Below, in pieces: positions 36,135-44,595 of a DNA stretch of 64,000 nucleotides; the stretch's first letter is position 1, and each line of letters opens with the position of its first letter. Origin of the DNA: Emticicia soli. GTDB lineage: Bacteria > Bacteroidota > Bacteroidia > Cytophagales > Spirosomataceae. The stretch spans positions 62,001 through 126,000 of the forward strand of contig NZ_JBBEWC010000006.1 in the NCBI RefSeq assembly GCF_037860775.1, given 5' to 3'. The notes below the pieces were generated by a model. The model saw only the letters and a list, made by a program, of their open reading frames with translations. It was not told the origin of the DNA and ran no database searches. A program made the translations under genes and the position numbers.

Positions 36135-37016
36135 ATGAAGCCCCATTTTCATAAAGTACCAATCAATACCGAGCAATCGTTCAGCATCAGGCACGACACT
36201 AAACCTAATTTTGGAACTATATGGCACTATCACCCCGAGCTTGAGCTCCACTATGTAATAAAAGGCGAAGGCGTAAGATTTATTGGTGATAACGTGAGTA
36301 ATTTTTCGTCAGAAGAAGTGCTGCTATTAGGCGAAAACCTACCGCATACGTGGCGATGTAACAAAGAGTATTTTCAGGGGAATGCCGACCTGCAAGTAGA
36401 AGCCATTGTGATGCAGTTTATGCCTGATTGCCTCGGTGCTGATTTTCTGAGTTTAAGCGAGGCCTACGCCATCAGGAAACTGTATGAGAAAGCCAAACGT
36501 GGATTGCTTATAAAAGGAGAAACCGCCCAACAGCTAAAAGACCTGATGCACTCGGCACTATTGGCAAGCCCCTTGCAAAGACTTATTATTCTCTTATCAA
36601 TATTAGATTCTTTGACCGAATCAGACGAGGTGGAAATGATAACGGCCGCTAATACATTTTATCAGTCGAACGAAATGGAAACTGTGCGGCTTAATAATGT
36701 TTGTAGTTATACACTTGCCAATTATGCTAAAGACATAAAGCTCGAAGACATTGCGGCCATTGCAAACTTGAGCACTACCTCATTCTGCCGTTATTTCAAA
36801 CTCATGACCCACAAAACCTATAACGATTTCCTGACCGAAATACGGGTAAGCCATGCTTGCCGGGCGCTTATAGATAACCGATTAAGCATTGAGATTATTT
36901 GTTTTGAAAGTGGCTTTAATAACCTTTCAAATTTTTACAGGCACTTCAAAAACGTGAAAGGCATTACACCATTAGAATATAAGAAACAGTATCTGAAGAC
37001 TGAGGCAGTAAGTTAA
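36135..37016 (+). CDS. AraC-family transcriptional regulator with cupin sensor domain
   Basis: 293 residues. The N-terminal cupin (about 20-110) shows WHYHPELELHYVIKGEGVRFIGD and LLLGENLPHTW, the usual sugar-binding cupin of AraC regulators. The C-terminal pair of helix-turn-helices (about 190-287) includes LEDIAAIANLSTTSFCRYFK and ICFESGFNNLSNFYRHFKNVKG followed by TPLEYKKQY. It is transcribed divergently from the symporter-aldolase pair, with a 206-base shared promoter region, and so almost certainly controls it. The inducer is unknown but is probably the transported sugar acid. Its stop is only 4 bases from the 3' end of the convergent SafE-like gene. Confidence 0.95.
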   Translation: MKPHFHKVPINTEQSFSIRHDTKPNFGTIWHYHPELELHYVIKGEGVRFIGDNVSNFSSEEVLLLGENLPHTWRCNKEYFQGNADLQVEAIVMQFMPDCLGADFLSLSEAYAIRKLYEKAKRGLLIKGETAQQLKDLMHSALLASPLQRLIILLSILDSLTESDEVEMITAANTFYQSNEMETVRLNNVCSYTLANYAKDIKLEDIAAIANLSTTSFCRYFKLMTHKTYNDFLTEIRVSHACRALIDNRLSIEIICFESGFNNLSNFYRHFKNVKGITPLEYKKQYLKTEAVS

Positions 37017-37020
37017 TTTC

Positions 37021-37716
37021 TCATTTACCATGACAAACCGGAATCCCGTTTGCATCATGATGCGTAAAATTATTGGCGGGTAAATTAACCCCTTTGAAGA
37101 TAAGCCAGATGGCCAGCATAATATAAGAGAAAGTATAAACAACTTTAGGCTTAAAGCTAATCAGCTTGCGGATACCATTACCCAGAAAAGCAAAACTGAG
37201 CATCATGGGCAGCGTGCCTAAGCCAAACAAAGCCATAAACAAAACACTCTCCCAGGCTTCGCTCATCAGAAATGCGCCGCTTAGGGCAGCATAAACCAAT
37301 CCGCAAGGCAATAGGCCATTAAGTACGCCAAAAACCAGTTGTGCAAAGAGCGAATGTTTTTTGTAGAAAACACCCAGCGAAGATTTAATAAAATTGGTAA
37401 AACGGCTTACGTAAGGCAATACATCTAAAGATTGTCGCCAGCGGGCAGGTACAACAAAAGCCAATAGAATAAGGCTGCCAACAATAATAAAAAGTGCTTT
37501 CTGAGAAGTAAACAGGGCGATTTGCTCACCTACCAGGCCCACCATAAGCCCCAAAAGGCTATAGGTTAAAATACGGCCAAGGTTATAAACCACGCGGCCC
37601 AGTATATAGCGGCCACGTTTGCTTTTATCGCCGGGTAAAAGCATAGAGATAGGCCCACACATACCCATGCAGTGCAGGCTTCCGGCTAATCCTATCATAA
37701 ATGCTGAGTACAACAT
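37021..37716 (-). CDS. SafE/DsbD-like membrane protein of the cbb3 oxidase cluster
   Basis: 231 residues, about six membrane helices, of the TauE/SafE-like, DsbD-transmembrane-like group. The start SLHCMGMCGPISMLLPG carries the paired cysteines typical of members linked to cbb3 oxidase assembly. A second conserved segment is GVLNGLLPCGLVYAALSGAF. Such genes regularly end Bacteroidota cco clusters and may take part in copper or thiol handling during oxidase maturation; this is inference from position. It starts 1 base after the fixH-type gene, so it is the last gene of the ccoNOQPGH operon. A His-rich tail (FTHHDANGIPVCHGK) could bind metal. Confidence 0.88.
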   Translation of the reverse strand: MLYSAFMIGLAGSLHCMGMCGPISMLLPGDKSKRGRYILGRVVYNLGRILTYSLLGLMVGLVGEQIALFTSQKALFIIVGSLILLAFVVPARWRQSLDVLPYVSRFTNFIKSSLGVFYKKHSLFAQLVFGVLNGLLPCGLVYAALSGAFLMSEAWESVLFMALFGLGTLPMMLSFAFLGNGIRKLISFKPKVVYTFSYIMLAIWLIFKGVNLPANNFTHHDANGIPVCHGK

Positions 37717-37717
37717 C

Positions 37718-38155
37718 TTAAAGCACGATTTTTTCTTCTGTCTGATAAACCTTTCCGGCTTTTTCCCACTCTATTTTTACTACCCACAAGCCTTTTACGA
37801 GCTTGTTTACCTCAATATTTTGTACGGTGTTTTGCTGTAAGGCGAGGTCTACCGTAAAATCTTTTTTAGCATCAGACGGCCGATAAAATTTTACTTTGCC
37901 TACTGCCCCTTTTTGTTCGGCAGGAAAACTGATACTTACTTCTTGTTTTTCACCTGCATAGCTTATCTGTACAGGCGTTGCCAATTGCTCAGCATTGCGT
38001 TGCTTTTCAATTTCAGCCTGATACGCAATCTCTTGTTTGTAGTAGTCGTTGCTCACCAACGATATATCTTTTTGTTTTACACAAAGCGTAACCAGCGTAA
38101 TCATAAAGATTACAAAAAGTGTGTAAACAATACCGATTTTATGTCCGAAGTTCAT
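37718..38155 (-). CDS. ccoH: FixH/CcoH family cbb3 oxidase assembly protein
   Basis: 145 residues: a single N-terminal transmembrane helix (IVYTLFVIFMITLVTLCVKQ) and a periplasmic beta-rich domain. The short segment LVSNDYYKQEIAYQ after the helix is the FixH hallmark. CcoH interacts with the cbb3 oxidase during and after assembly and is needed for its stability. It is placed between ccoG and the SafE-like gene, 1 base apart from the latter. A 146-bp terminal-inverted-repeat element separates it from ccoG, which could weaken read-through from the upstream genes. Confidence 0.92.
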   Translation of the reverse strand: MNFGHKIGIVYTLFVIFMITLVTLCVKQKDISLVSNDYYKQEIAYQAEIEKQRNAEQLATPVQISYAGEKQEVSISFPAEQKGAVGKVKFYRPSDAKKDFTVDLALQQNTVQNIEVNKLVKGLWVVKIEWEKAGKVYQTEEKIVL

Positions 38156-38172
38156 GATTGTAATTGATTAAT

Positions 38173-38318
38173 GTCTTGAACTTTGATTTAGCGGTTCGCC
38201 GCCGCGGCTGATTTTTGGATTTCACTGATTTCAGTTCTCTAGAAATCAGTCAAAAAACGATTACATGCTTCTATAATATCAGTAAAATCATTTAATCAGG
38301 TAAATCAAAGTTCAAGAC
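38173..38318. repeat. 146-bp element with perfect 18-bp terminal inverted repeats
   Basis: GTCTTGAACTTTGATTTA at 38173-38190 is exactly inverted at 38301-38318. Inside are further AT-rich self-complementary parts (ATTTCACTGATTTC, GAAATCAGT). The right end reaches the last base of the ccoG stop codon. The structure is MITE-like. It sits inside the oxidase operon between ccoG and ccoH. Confidence 0.75.
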
Positions 38319-39736
38319 TACTCCTCCCTAAATCCCAAAAAAGTTGTTTTGATAGTTTCCAGCTTATCGTCGCCCTGCCATACTTCTATGGCCAGATTGG
38401 TTTTGATTTTTTTGATAGCCGACTTATCCATATCCAGAAAGAAAACTACATCGGCTTTACCTTCTTTCGGAACAATTATTTTCTTTTTACCGTCAATCAG
38501 TCTTATAGTTCCCTCGTTATCCTCAACTTTCAGGTAAACCTCCATAGCTTCGTTGCTTTTGTTCACAATCTGGGCATTATACAGGTTACTGATTTTGTTA
38601 TTGGCTTGCTCCTGATACATTTGGCCCGGCACACGCATCACCGTTGTTTCTATGGCTTCACGGCTCATCAATAAAAACGCCTCAACCCCTACCAGCAATA
38701 CCAGCACCGCCGAATAGGCATAAGCTCTTGGCGATAATTTATAAGGAATCCGTTTTTCAACACTCTCGGCCGAGCCATATTTAATCAGACCAATCGGTTT
38801 ATTTATTTTGGTCATCACGTCGTCGCAGGCATCAATACAAGCTGTACAGTTTATACATTCAAGCTGCGCACCATTGCGGATGTCGATACCAGTAGGGCAT
38901 ACCTGCACACAAAGTTTACAATCTATGCAGTCTCCTTTAAGCGTTGGTGTTGCGGGTGTTTCATGTTTGCTGAGTTTACCTCTTGGCTCGCCTCTTACCC
39001 AATCATAAATAATATTAATTGTATTACGGCCTATTAATACCCCCTGTAAGCGGCCATACGGGCAAATAGAGACACAAACCTGCTCACGCAGAACCGTAAA
39101 AACATAGTAAAAAATGCCTGTGAAGGCAACTATACCAATAAACCCGGTCAGGTGTTCAGCGGGCGGCTGTGTAATAATCTGTTTGGTTGCTTCAATCCCT
39201 ATCAGATACGCCATTGTTGTATGAGCAATCAGAATAGAAATAAGCAGAAACACCAGTCGTTTACCACCTTTCTTTATAATTTTCTCGGCTGTCCAGGGGG
39301 CTTTATTTAGCGCCATCTGCTGTTTGCGGTCGCCCTCAATCCAGTATTCTATTTTACGGAAAACCATTTCCATGAATACCGTTTGCGGACAAGCCCAACC
39401 ACACCAGAAACGCCCATATACTACCGTAAACAAAGTAATAAATATAAAGAATGTAATAAGACCAACACTAAAAATAACAGAGTCTTGTGGCAAAAATAAC
39501 TGACCAAACAATACAAACTTCCGTTCGAAGATGTTTATCATCAGTAATGGCTGTCCGTTGATTTTAACAAATGGCCCAACAAAAAACAGTCCTAAAAATA
39601 CCAGCGTAGCAATAACACGGTAATTGTGGTAACGGCCGCTTGGTTTTTTCGGATACACCCATATCCTCTTTCCATCGCTGTCTACCGTGGCAATACTGTC
39701 GCGATAGGCTTCATCTATAAAATCTAAATTGCTCAC
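38318..39736 (-). CDS. ccoG: cbb3 oxidase accessory protein CcoG (RdxA/FixG), polyferredoxin
   Basis: 472 residues, start codon GTG at 39736. Membrane helices in the first half include the FixG motif CGWACPQTVFMEMVFRKIEY. Two 4Fe-4S ferredoxin motifs follow: CIDCKLCVQVCP and CINCTACIDACDD. The C-terminal part is an Ig-like FixG domain after a further membrane helix. CcoG is a copper-reductase-type factor needed to mature the cbb3 oxidase. It lies between ccoP (71 bases upstream) and ccoH, within the same operon. Its length is normal for the family. Confidence 0.97.
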   Translation of the reverse strand: MSNLDFIDEAYRDSIATVDSDGKRIWVYPKKPSGRYHNYRVIATLVFLGLFFVGPFVKINGQPLLMINIFERKFVLFGQLFLPQDSVIFSVGLITFFIFITLFTVVYGRFWCGWACPQTVFMEMVFRKIEYWIEGDRKQQMALNKAPWTAEKIIKKGGKRLVFLLISILIAHTTMAYLIGIEATKQIITQPPAEHLTGFIGIVAFTGIFYYVFTVLREQVCVSICPYGRLQGVLIGRNTINIIYDWVRGEPRGKLSKHETPATPTLKGDCIDCKLCVQVCPTGIDIRNGAQLECINCTACIDACDDVMTKINKPIGLIKYGSAESVEKRIPYKLSPRAYAYSAVLVLLVGVEAFLLMSREAIETTVMRVPGQMYQEQANNKISNLYNAQIVNKSNEAMEVYLKVEDNEGTIRLIDGKKKIIVPKEGKADVVFFLDMDKSAIKKIKTNLAIEVWQGDDKLETIKTTFLGFREE

Positions 39737-39807
39737 TTGGCTCTGTATTTTAATCTACTTATTTCTATCTAATTCAACTCATGTCATCAGCAAAACATTA
39801 TCGTATT

Positions 39808-40623
39808 TTATAAAGCAGCCACTGGTTTTGCACTGGTCGAATCAGTAGCAGTAGCAGCACTTTTTTCTCCTTGTGGAGCCTTGGCATTTGGCGGATTTGT
39901 ACCCTGAATCGACAAAATATAATTACTTACACTTTGTATTTCGTTAGGTTTCAGCGTAGCCTGCCATGCAATCATTCCTTTTTCGGGCACACCGTATTTC
40001 ACGGTTTTAAATATATCGTTAATAGTGCCACCGTGTAGCCAATATTCGTCGGTCAGGTTTGGCCCTACCCCACCTTCTCCGGTTTGTCCGTGGCAGGCAG
40101 CACATTTCGATGTAAATATTTCTTTGCCGCTGTTTACAGTTTTGCTATCGTCTACCAGGAGTTTTACTGTTTTTTCGTCAATGGTATTTGCCATTTTCGA
40201 TTGAAACAACTCTACCTCTTTTTTGGCTTCGTCCATAGCTAACTGGTACTCTTCTTCTTGCAAAGGTGTGATGTTCCAGACATGGTAAGCACCCAGGTAA
40301 ACAACCGCAAAAGCAATAGTTGCGTAAAACATTTTTACCCACCAAGGTGGCAAATGGTTGTCGAGTTCTCTGATACCATCATAATCATGGTTCAATAGAA
40401 TATCTTCTTCTTTTTCAACAGGTATGGTAGTTCCTGCTTCTTTTTGCCACCATTTACTAAAACTAAATGGCTCTATCACTCTTCCTTCTTTGTGAGCAAT
40501 AATTTTATTGATAACGCTATACATATTAAGTACCACCACCAATAAGATAATTGCCGTGAGAATCAATACGATAAGTATCAATACCTGAATGAGTTCATCG
40601 CCTGATTTGATAAATTGTCCCAT
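39808..40623 (-). CDS. ccoP: cbb3-type cytochrome c oxidase subunit III, CcoP
   Basis: 271 residues. Two transmembrane segments (about 12-33 and 97-117) flank a cytoplasmic loop. A periplasmic cytochrome c domain has a single heme site CAACH (174-178) and a probable distal Met in GMIAWQA. Proteobacterial CcoP carries two hemes; the single-heme form with an extra N-terminal helix is the usual Bacteroidota version. The Ala/Lys/Thr-rich tail is probably disordered. It passes electrons to the CcoO heme. It follows ccoQ and precedes ccoG. Confidence 0.95.
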   Translation of the reverse strand: MGQFIKSGDELIQVLILIVLILTAIILLVVVLNMYSVINKIIAHKEGRVIEPFSFSKWWQKEAGTTIPVEKEEDILLNHDYDGIRELDNHLPPWWVKMFYATIAFAVVYLGAYHVWNITPLQEEEYQLAMDEAKKEVELFQSKMANTIDEKTVKLLVDDSKTVNSGKEIFTSKCAACHGQTGEGGVGPNLTDEYWLHGGTINDIFKTVKYGVPEKGMIAWQATLKPNEIQSVSNYILSIQGTNPPNAKAPQGEKSAATATDSTSAKPVAAL

Positions 40624-40676
40624 AACGGATTAGTATATTAAATTTCTTAAAAGCTTTTTTGTTATACCACAGAGAC

Positions 40677-40838
40677 CTACTCTTTGTCTAATGGAAGGCT
40701 CTCAATGTGCTCCTGTTTCTTTTTATCAAATCTGAACACATGCCAGCCCAGACCAACAAAAAACAGAAAGAAAACCAGTAGTGAGAAGATCGGGTAGATA
40801 CTAACCCCGTCCATCTGCTCAAAATAATGTTTAAACAT
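40677..40838 (-). CDS. ccoQ: cbb3-type cytochrome c oxidase subunit CcoQ
   Basis: A 53-residue protein read directly from the sequence between ccoNO and ccoP. It starts MFKHYFEQMDGVSIYPIFSL, has one membrane helix (LLVFFLFFVGLGWHVF) and a charged cytoplasmic tail ending LPLDKE. Size, single helix and position between ccoO and ccoP are those of CcoQ/FixQ, which stabilises the oxidase core. ATG at 40836-40838, TAG at 40677-40679. It is 34 bases downstream of ccoNO and 53 bases upstream of ccoP. Confidence 0.93.
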   Translation of the reverse strand: MFKHYFEQMDGVSIYPIFSLLVFFLFFVGLGWHVFRFDKKKQEHIESLPLDKE

Positions 40839-40872
40839 TGTCGTAAGTGTTTATAAAAGTAGGTTTTTAGGC

Positions 40873-43014
40873 CTACTTTGTTGTTTTTATATCGGTACCT
40901 AGTCTCTGTAAGTAAGCAATCAGTGCTATGATTTCTTTGTCTTTACTTGTTTTGATTTTGGCATCAGCCAGGCGTTGAGTAATTTCTGCGGCCTGTTTTT
41001 CGGCTTCTGCTACTGCTATATCTTCGTAGCCTTCAGGGTATGGTACGCCTAGCGTGCGCATGGCCTTGATTTTGGCTGGTAGCAGTTCTTTATCATAATC
41101 GTTTTCTAAAAGCCAAGGGTACGGAGGCATGATTGAGCCCGGCGACATGGTGGTTGGGTCCATCATGTGGTTATAGTGCCAGCTATCAGGATACTTACTA
41201 CCTACACGGTGTAAGTCTGGGCCAGTACGTTTAGAACCCCACAAGAACGGATGGTCATACACAAACTCTCCGGCTTTTGAATACTCGCCATAACGCTCAG
41301 TTTCTGAACGGAACGGACGAACCATCTGCGAGTGACACCCTACACAACCCTCTTTTATATATATGTCACGTCCGGTCAGCTCAAGAGGGGTGTAAGGTTT
41401 TACAGCATCAATTGTAGGTATATTTGACTCAATGAGCGCCGTTGGTACAAACTCTACTACTCCACCTATTGCCACAGCTACAATTGCTAAACCAGTGAAT
41501 ATAACTGGTTTACGCTCTAATACTGCATGCCATGTTCCGCCTGTTACTTTTACGTTTTTCTCAAGTGCTGGTGCTTCGGCGTATTCTGCCGGTACAAACG
41601 CCCCTTGTTTAGCTGTTTTAATAAGGTTGTATATCATTACCAGTGTACCAATCAGGTACATAGTACCCCCCACGGCTCTAATCATATACAATGGCACAAT
41701 CTGCGTTACTGTTTCCAGGAAGTTCGGGTATGCAAGGAAACCGTCTTGTGTAAACTCTTTCCACATTAAGCTTTGTACAAAACCAGCCCAATACATTGGC
41801 AAGGCATAGAAAATAATACCTAAAGTACCCAGCCAGAAGTGCGTATTGGTGAGGGTTTTAGAGTAAAGCTGTGTTTTATACATACGTGGTATCAGGTAAT
41901 ATAAGATACCAAATATCATGAAGCCGTTCCAGCCTAAAGCCCCTACGTGTACGTGAGCGATTGTCCAGTCGGTAAAGTGAGAGATGGCGTTTACGTTTTT
42001 CAACGAAAGCATCGGTCCTTCAAAAGTGGCCATACCATAAGCTGTTACGGCTACCACAAAGAATTTCAGAACAGGGTCTTCGCGTACTTTGTCCCATGCA
42101 CCACGTAAGGTTAATAACCCGTTTAACATACCACCCCACGATGGCGCAATCAGCATAATTGAAAACACCGTACCTAAACTCTGTGCCCAGTCTGGCAACG
42201 AAGAATAAAGCAAGTGGTGAGGCCCAGCCCAGATGTAAATAAATATCAAAGACCAGAAGTGTATAATTGATAACTTATATGAATATACGGGTCTGTTAGC
42301 TGCTTTAGGCAAGAAGTAGTACATCAGCCCAAGGTAAGGCGTTGTAAGGAAGAACGCCACCGCATTGTGGCCGTACCACCATTGCACAAGGGCATCTTGC
42401 ACACCTGCATAAAGCGAGTAGCTTTTGGTTAAGGATACAGGTATTGCCAAAGAGTTAACAATGTGTAACAAGGCAACCGTAACCACAGTACCAATGTAAA
42501 ACCAAACGGCTACATACATGTGTCGTTCGCGACGTTTGATGATTGTACCAAACATATTAATGGCAAAAACCACCCAGATTAAAGTAATAGCTATATCGAT
42601 AGGCCATTCAAGCTCGGCGTATTCTTTACTGGTTGTCATACCCAAAGGCAGGGTAATAGCCGCAGCAAGAATAATTAATTGCCAACCCCAGAAGTGAATC
42701 CACGATAAGGCTTTGCTGAACATAGGTGCTTTCAATAGCCTTGGCAGGGAGTAATAAATACCTGCAAACATGGCGTTACCTACAAAAGCAAAAATAATGG
42801 CATTGGTGTGTAAAGGTCTTAAACGCCCAAATGTTACATGAGGGTTTTCAAAATTGGCTCCGGGCCAGAAAAGCTGTACAGCCAAGGTTAGTCCGGCTAA
42901 CATACCGACTAAACCGAAGATGACTGTTACGACCAGAAAGGCTTTCACGATTTTGTTATCGTATTCGAATCGTTCTAGGGTCCCTACTGGTTCGGGCTGC
43001 GTAATATACTGCAT
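40873..43014 (-). CDS. ccoNO: cbb3-type cytochrome c oxidase fused subunits I and II (CcoN-CcoO)
   Basis: 713 residues. Residues 1-480 are CcoN, with twelve or so helices and the heme and copper ligands in RLRPLHTNAIIFAF, QWWYGHNAVAFFLT and GPHHLLYSSLPDW. Around 500-520 a membrane anchor leads into a CcoO domain with GRDIYIKEGCVGCHSQMVRP (heme c site) and MSPGSIMPPYPW (distal Met). Separate genes exist in Proteobacteria; the fusion is typical of Bacteroidota. The complex reduces oxygen with high affinity and pumps protons. It is the first gene of an operon with ccoQ, ccoP, ccoG, ccoH and a SafE-like gene, and has a dyad 82 bases before its ATG. Confidence 0.98.
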   Translation of the reverse strand: MQYITQPEPVGTLERFEYDNKIVKAFLVVTVIFGLVGMLAGLTLAVQLFWPGANFENPHVTFGRLRPLHTNAIIFAFVGNAMFAGIYYSLPRLLKAPMFSKALSWIHFWGWQLIILAAAITLPLGMTTSKEYAELEWPIDIAITLIWVVFAINMFGTIIKRRERHMYVAVWFYIGTVVTVALLHIVNSLAIPVSLTKSYSLYAGVQDALVQWWYGHNAVAFFLTTPYLGLMYYFLPKAANRPVYSYKLSIIHFWSLIFIYIWAGPHHLLYSSLPDWAQSLGTVFSIMLIAPSWGGMLNGLLTLRGAWDKVREDPVLKFFVVAVTAYGMATFEGPMLSLKNVNAISHFTDWTIAHVHVGALGWNGFMIFGILYYLIPRMYKTQLYSKTLTNTHFWLGTLGIIFYALPMYWAGFVQSLMWKEFTQDGFLAYPNFLETVTQIVPLYMIRAVGGTMYLIGTLVMIYNLIKTAKQGAFVPAEYAEAPALEKNVKVTGGTWHAVLERKPVIFTGLAIVAVAIGGVVEFVPTALIESNIPTIDAVKPYTPLELTGRDIYIKEGCVGCHSQMVRPFRSETERYGEYSKAGEFVYDHPFLWGSKRTGPDLHRVGSKYPDSWHYNHMMDPTTMSPGSIMPPYPWLLENDYDKELLPAKIKAMRTLGVPYPEGYEDIAVAEAEKQAAEITQRLADAKIKTSKDKEIIALIAYLQRLGTDIKTTK

Positions 43015-43095
43015 AAAAAATTGAGTTTTAGAAACTTTGATGGCGTAAAATTACTGCTGGCTATATGTGTAAAACATGACCACAGTTTGATAGAA

Positions 43096-43113
43096 ATATG
43101 ACATTCGTCATAT
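43096..43113. promoter_or_regulatory. Crp/Fnr-type operator of the ccoNO operon (site A)
   Basis: ATATGAC-ATTC-GTCATAT: a perfect 7-bp inverted repeat with a 4-base spacer, 82 bases upstream of the ccoNO start. The form (7-4-7) is that of Crp/Fnr-family sites. A weaker related half-match lies 22 bases nearer the gene (43074-43091). Four more sites of the same form stand before other units of the island. Confidence 0.7.
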
Positions 43114-43141
43114 ATTTCAGGGCATTATCAGAAACCTGATT

Positions 43142-43534
43142 TTAGTCTACTTTTTCCGGCTCTGATTGTGCTATAAAAGCCCTGAACTTACCTTTGACCG
43201 ACCTGTAATCTTGTTCAAAATAGTCTATCTCTTCTTTAAAATACTGGTGGTCAAGCTTTTGCTCTTTGTCTAAACCCTTATCTTGAAGTGCTCCTTCGGC
43301 CAGTGCTTTTTCTATACCGAGCAATTCGCCTTGCAGTTGCTTTATTAATCTTTGAAAATGATGAAACTGATTAATAAACCATCCCTGCTCCGATTGTGGT
43401 GCAGGCTCTTGTGCGCCTATCAGTTCTTCAGTTATACTCAAAAAGAAATCGGTTTCTTTCTGCATCATTTCAAGCTCATTACGCCAGATTCTATACTGAA
43501 AATGCGTATGGCTTAACTGTGAATACTTGTTCAT
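43142..43534 (-). CDS. Conserved-looking helical protein, unknown function
   Basis: 130 residues, highly charged, with long amphipathic helices (for example EMMQKETDFFLSITEELIG and QRLIKQLQGELLGIEKAL). It has no signal peptide, cysteine or metal motif. It looks like a small cytoplasmic helical bundle or coiled coil. It lies 43 bases after a universal stress protein gene on the same strand, and their shared promoter carries a Crp/Fnr-type dyad, so it is probably part of the same low-oxygen unit. I do not recognise a family. Confidence 0.7.
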   Translation of the reverse strand: MNKYSQLSHTHFQYRIWRNELEMMQKETDFFLSITEELIGAQEPAPQSEQGWFINQFHHFQRLIKQLQGELLGIEKALAEGALQDKGLDKEQKLDHQYFKEEIDYFEQDYRSVKGKFRAFIAQSEPEKVD

Positions 43535-43577
43535 GTTTACGGTTGTTTTAGAGTAAAGGTGAGATGAGATTCAGGTG

Positions 43578-44441
43578 TCAGAAAGTAACCAGTTCGTTGT
43601 CAGGCACTACAATAGTTGCTTCGTCGTAAATACTTAGTAAAGGAAGAGTAGGATTGAAAGCAAACTTACGGGTAAGCGAACGGTTGAAGATTACATCAAA
43701 AAATGTATGGTGGCGGGTAAGCATCACAAGCATATCGGCCGTGTGCAAACTCAGGTACTCAAAAATACCCTCTTCAACGCTGTCTCCACGAAGTTGGTAA
43801 TCAATAATATGTACGCCTTTGAAATAGTCATGGTATTGAAATTTCATTGAGCCGTCTAGCTCTGTTGGCAACTGGCCGTCTTTCAATACGGTCAATAGTG
43901 TTAACGTAGCTTCTTTTTCTAATAATAGCTCTTTTAGGCCATCAAATTCGCTGAATGAACAAACCGACTGATAGTCAACCGCCATTACTATGTTTCTGAT
44001 GGGCGTTGTAGTAATGCTTGTAGGCACCACAAGCGAATTGGCCGATACATTGCGCACAACATCGGTAGCCGTGCTGCCAAATAGTATATCGTTGCCTCTG
44101 CCGGTTGCGCCTACTACCACAAAATCATAATCGTGTTTCTGGTTAAGAATCTGGATTGCACTACCAACCGAAGCCGATACCAGCTCGGTTCTGAAAACAT
44201 GAATATGCTTTGTATCGAGTTGTTTGAGTTCTTCAATTTGCGCCGCAAGGTCTTTTCGGGAGCGGTTAAACATTTCATCTATGAGTGCATAGCCAATCTC
44301 AGGCGAGCCACCTACCGGAAAAGTATCGTAGGCGTGCATAAGGGTAAACTCGCAGGGAGTATCGCCAAATAAATTAATTGCATATCTGATGGCTTTATCT
44401 GATGCCGGAGAGAAGTCGGTTGAAAGGAGTATCTTTTTCAT
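43578..44441 (-). CDS. Universal stress protein, tandem UspA domains
   Basis: 287 residues with two UspA domains (about 1-140 and 147-280). The first begins KKILLSTDFSPASDKAIRYA and carries the ATP-binding pattern VVGATGRGNDILFGSTATDVV. The second (NIVMAVDYQSV) is degenerate in its binding motif (LVMLTRHHTFFDVIFNRSLT). Tandem Usp proteins are cytoplasmic and often induced under low oxygen or growth arrest. Upstream lies a perfect TGATATATATCA dyad (site B). The gene is followed by a small helical protein and then the ccoNO promoter. A second Usp of the same design is at 52237-53055. Confidence 0.93.
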   Translation of the reverse strand: MKKILLSTDFSPASDKAIRYAINLFGDTPCEFTLMHAYDTFPVGGSPEIGYALIDEMFNRSRKDLAAQIEELKQLDTKHIHVFRTELVSASVGSAIQILNQKHDYDFVVVGATGRGNDILFGSTATDVVRNVSANSLVVPTSITTTPIRNIVMAVDYQSVCSFSEFDGLKELLLEKEATLTLLTVLKDGQLPTELDGSMKFQYHDYFKGVHIIDYQLRGDSVEEGIFEYLSLHTADMLVMLTRHHTFFDVIFNRSLTRKFAFNPTLPLLSIYDEATIVVPDNELVTF

Positions 44442-44519
44442 GCTGGAGTTCGTTTAATTTTGACAAAGCAAAACTATTGAACTCTCAGATGGTAATTTAT
44501 GAGCATATACAGGGCTTAA

Positions 44520-44537
44520 ATATGATATATATCACAA
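44520..44537. promoter_or_regulatory. Crp/Fnr-type operator of the first usp unit (site B)
   Basis: ATATGAT-ATAT-ATCACAA; the inner 12 bases TGATATATATCA are a perfect palindrome. It lies 79 bases upstream of the usp ATG and uses the same 7-4-7 register as site A. Confidence 0.6.
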
Positions 44538-44569
44538 AAAAAAAGACAAGCATAGCCTGTCTTTTTTTT
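44537..44569 (-). terminator. Bidirectional Rho-independent terminator
   Basis: A-run, GACA, a 9-base loop with a small inner GC pair, TGTC and T-run. The stem is 12 bp (44537-44548 with 44558-44569). It follows the 44596-45447 gene by 26 bases on the minus strand and ends next to operator site B. Confidence 0.85.
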
Positions 44570-44595
44570 ACGAACCTAAATTTATTACCCTAGCT

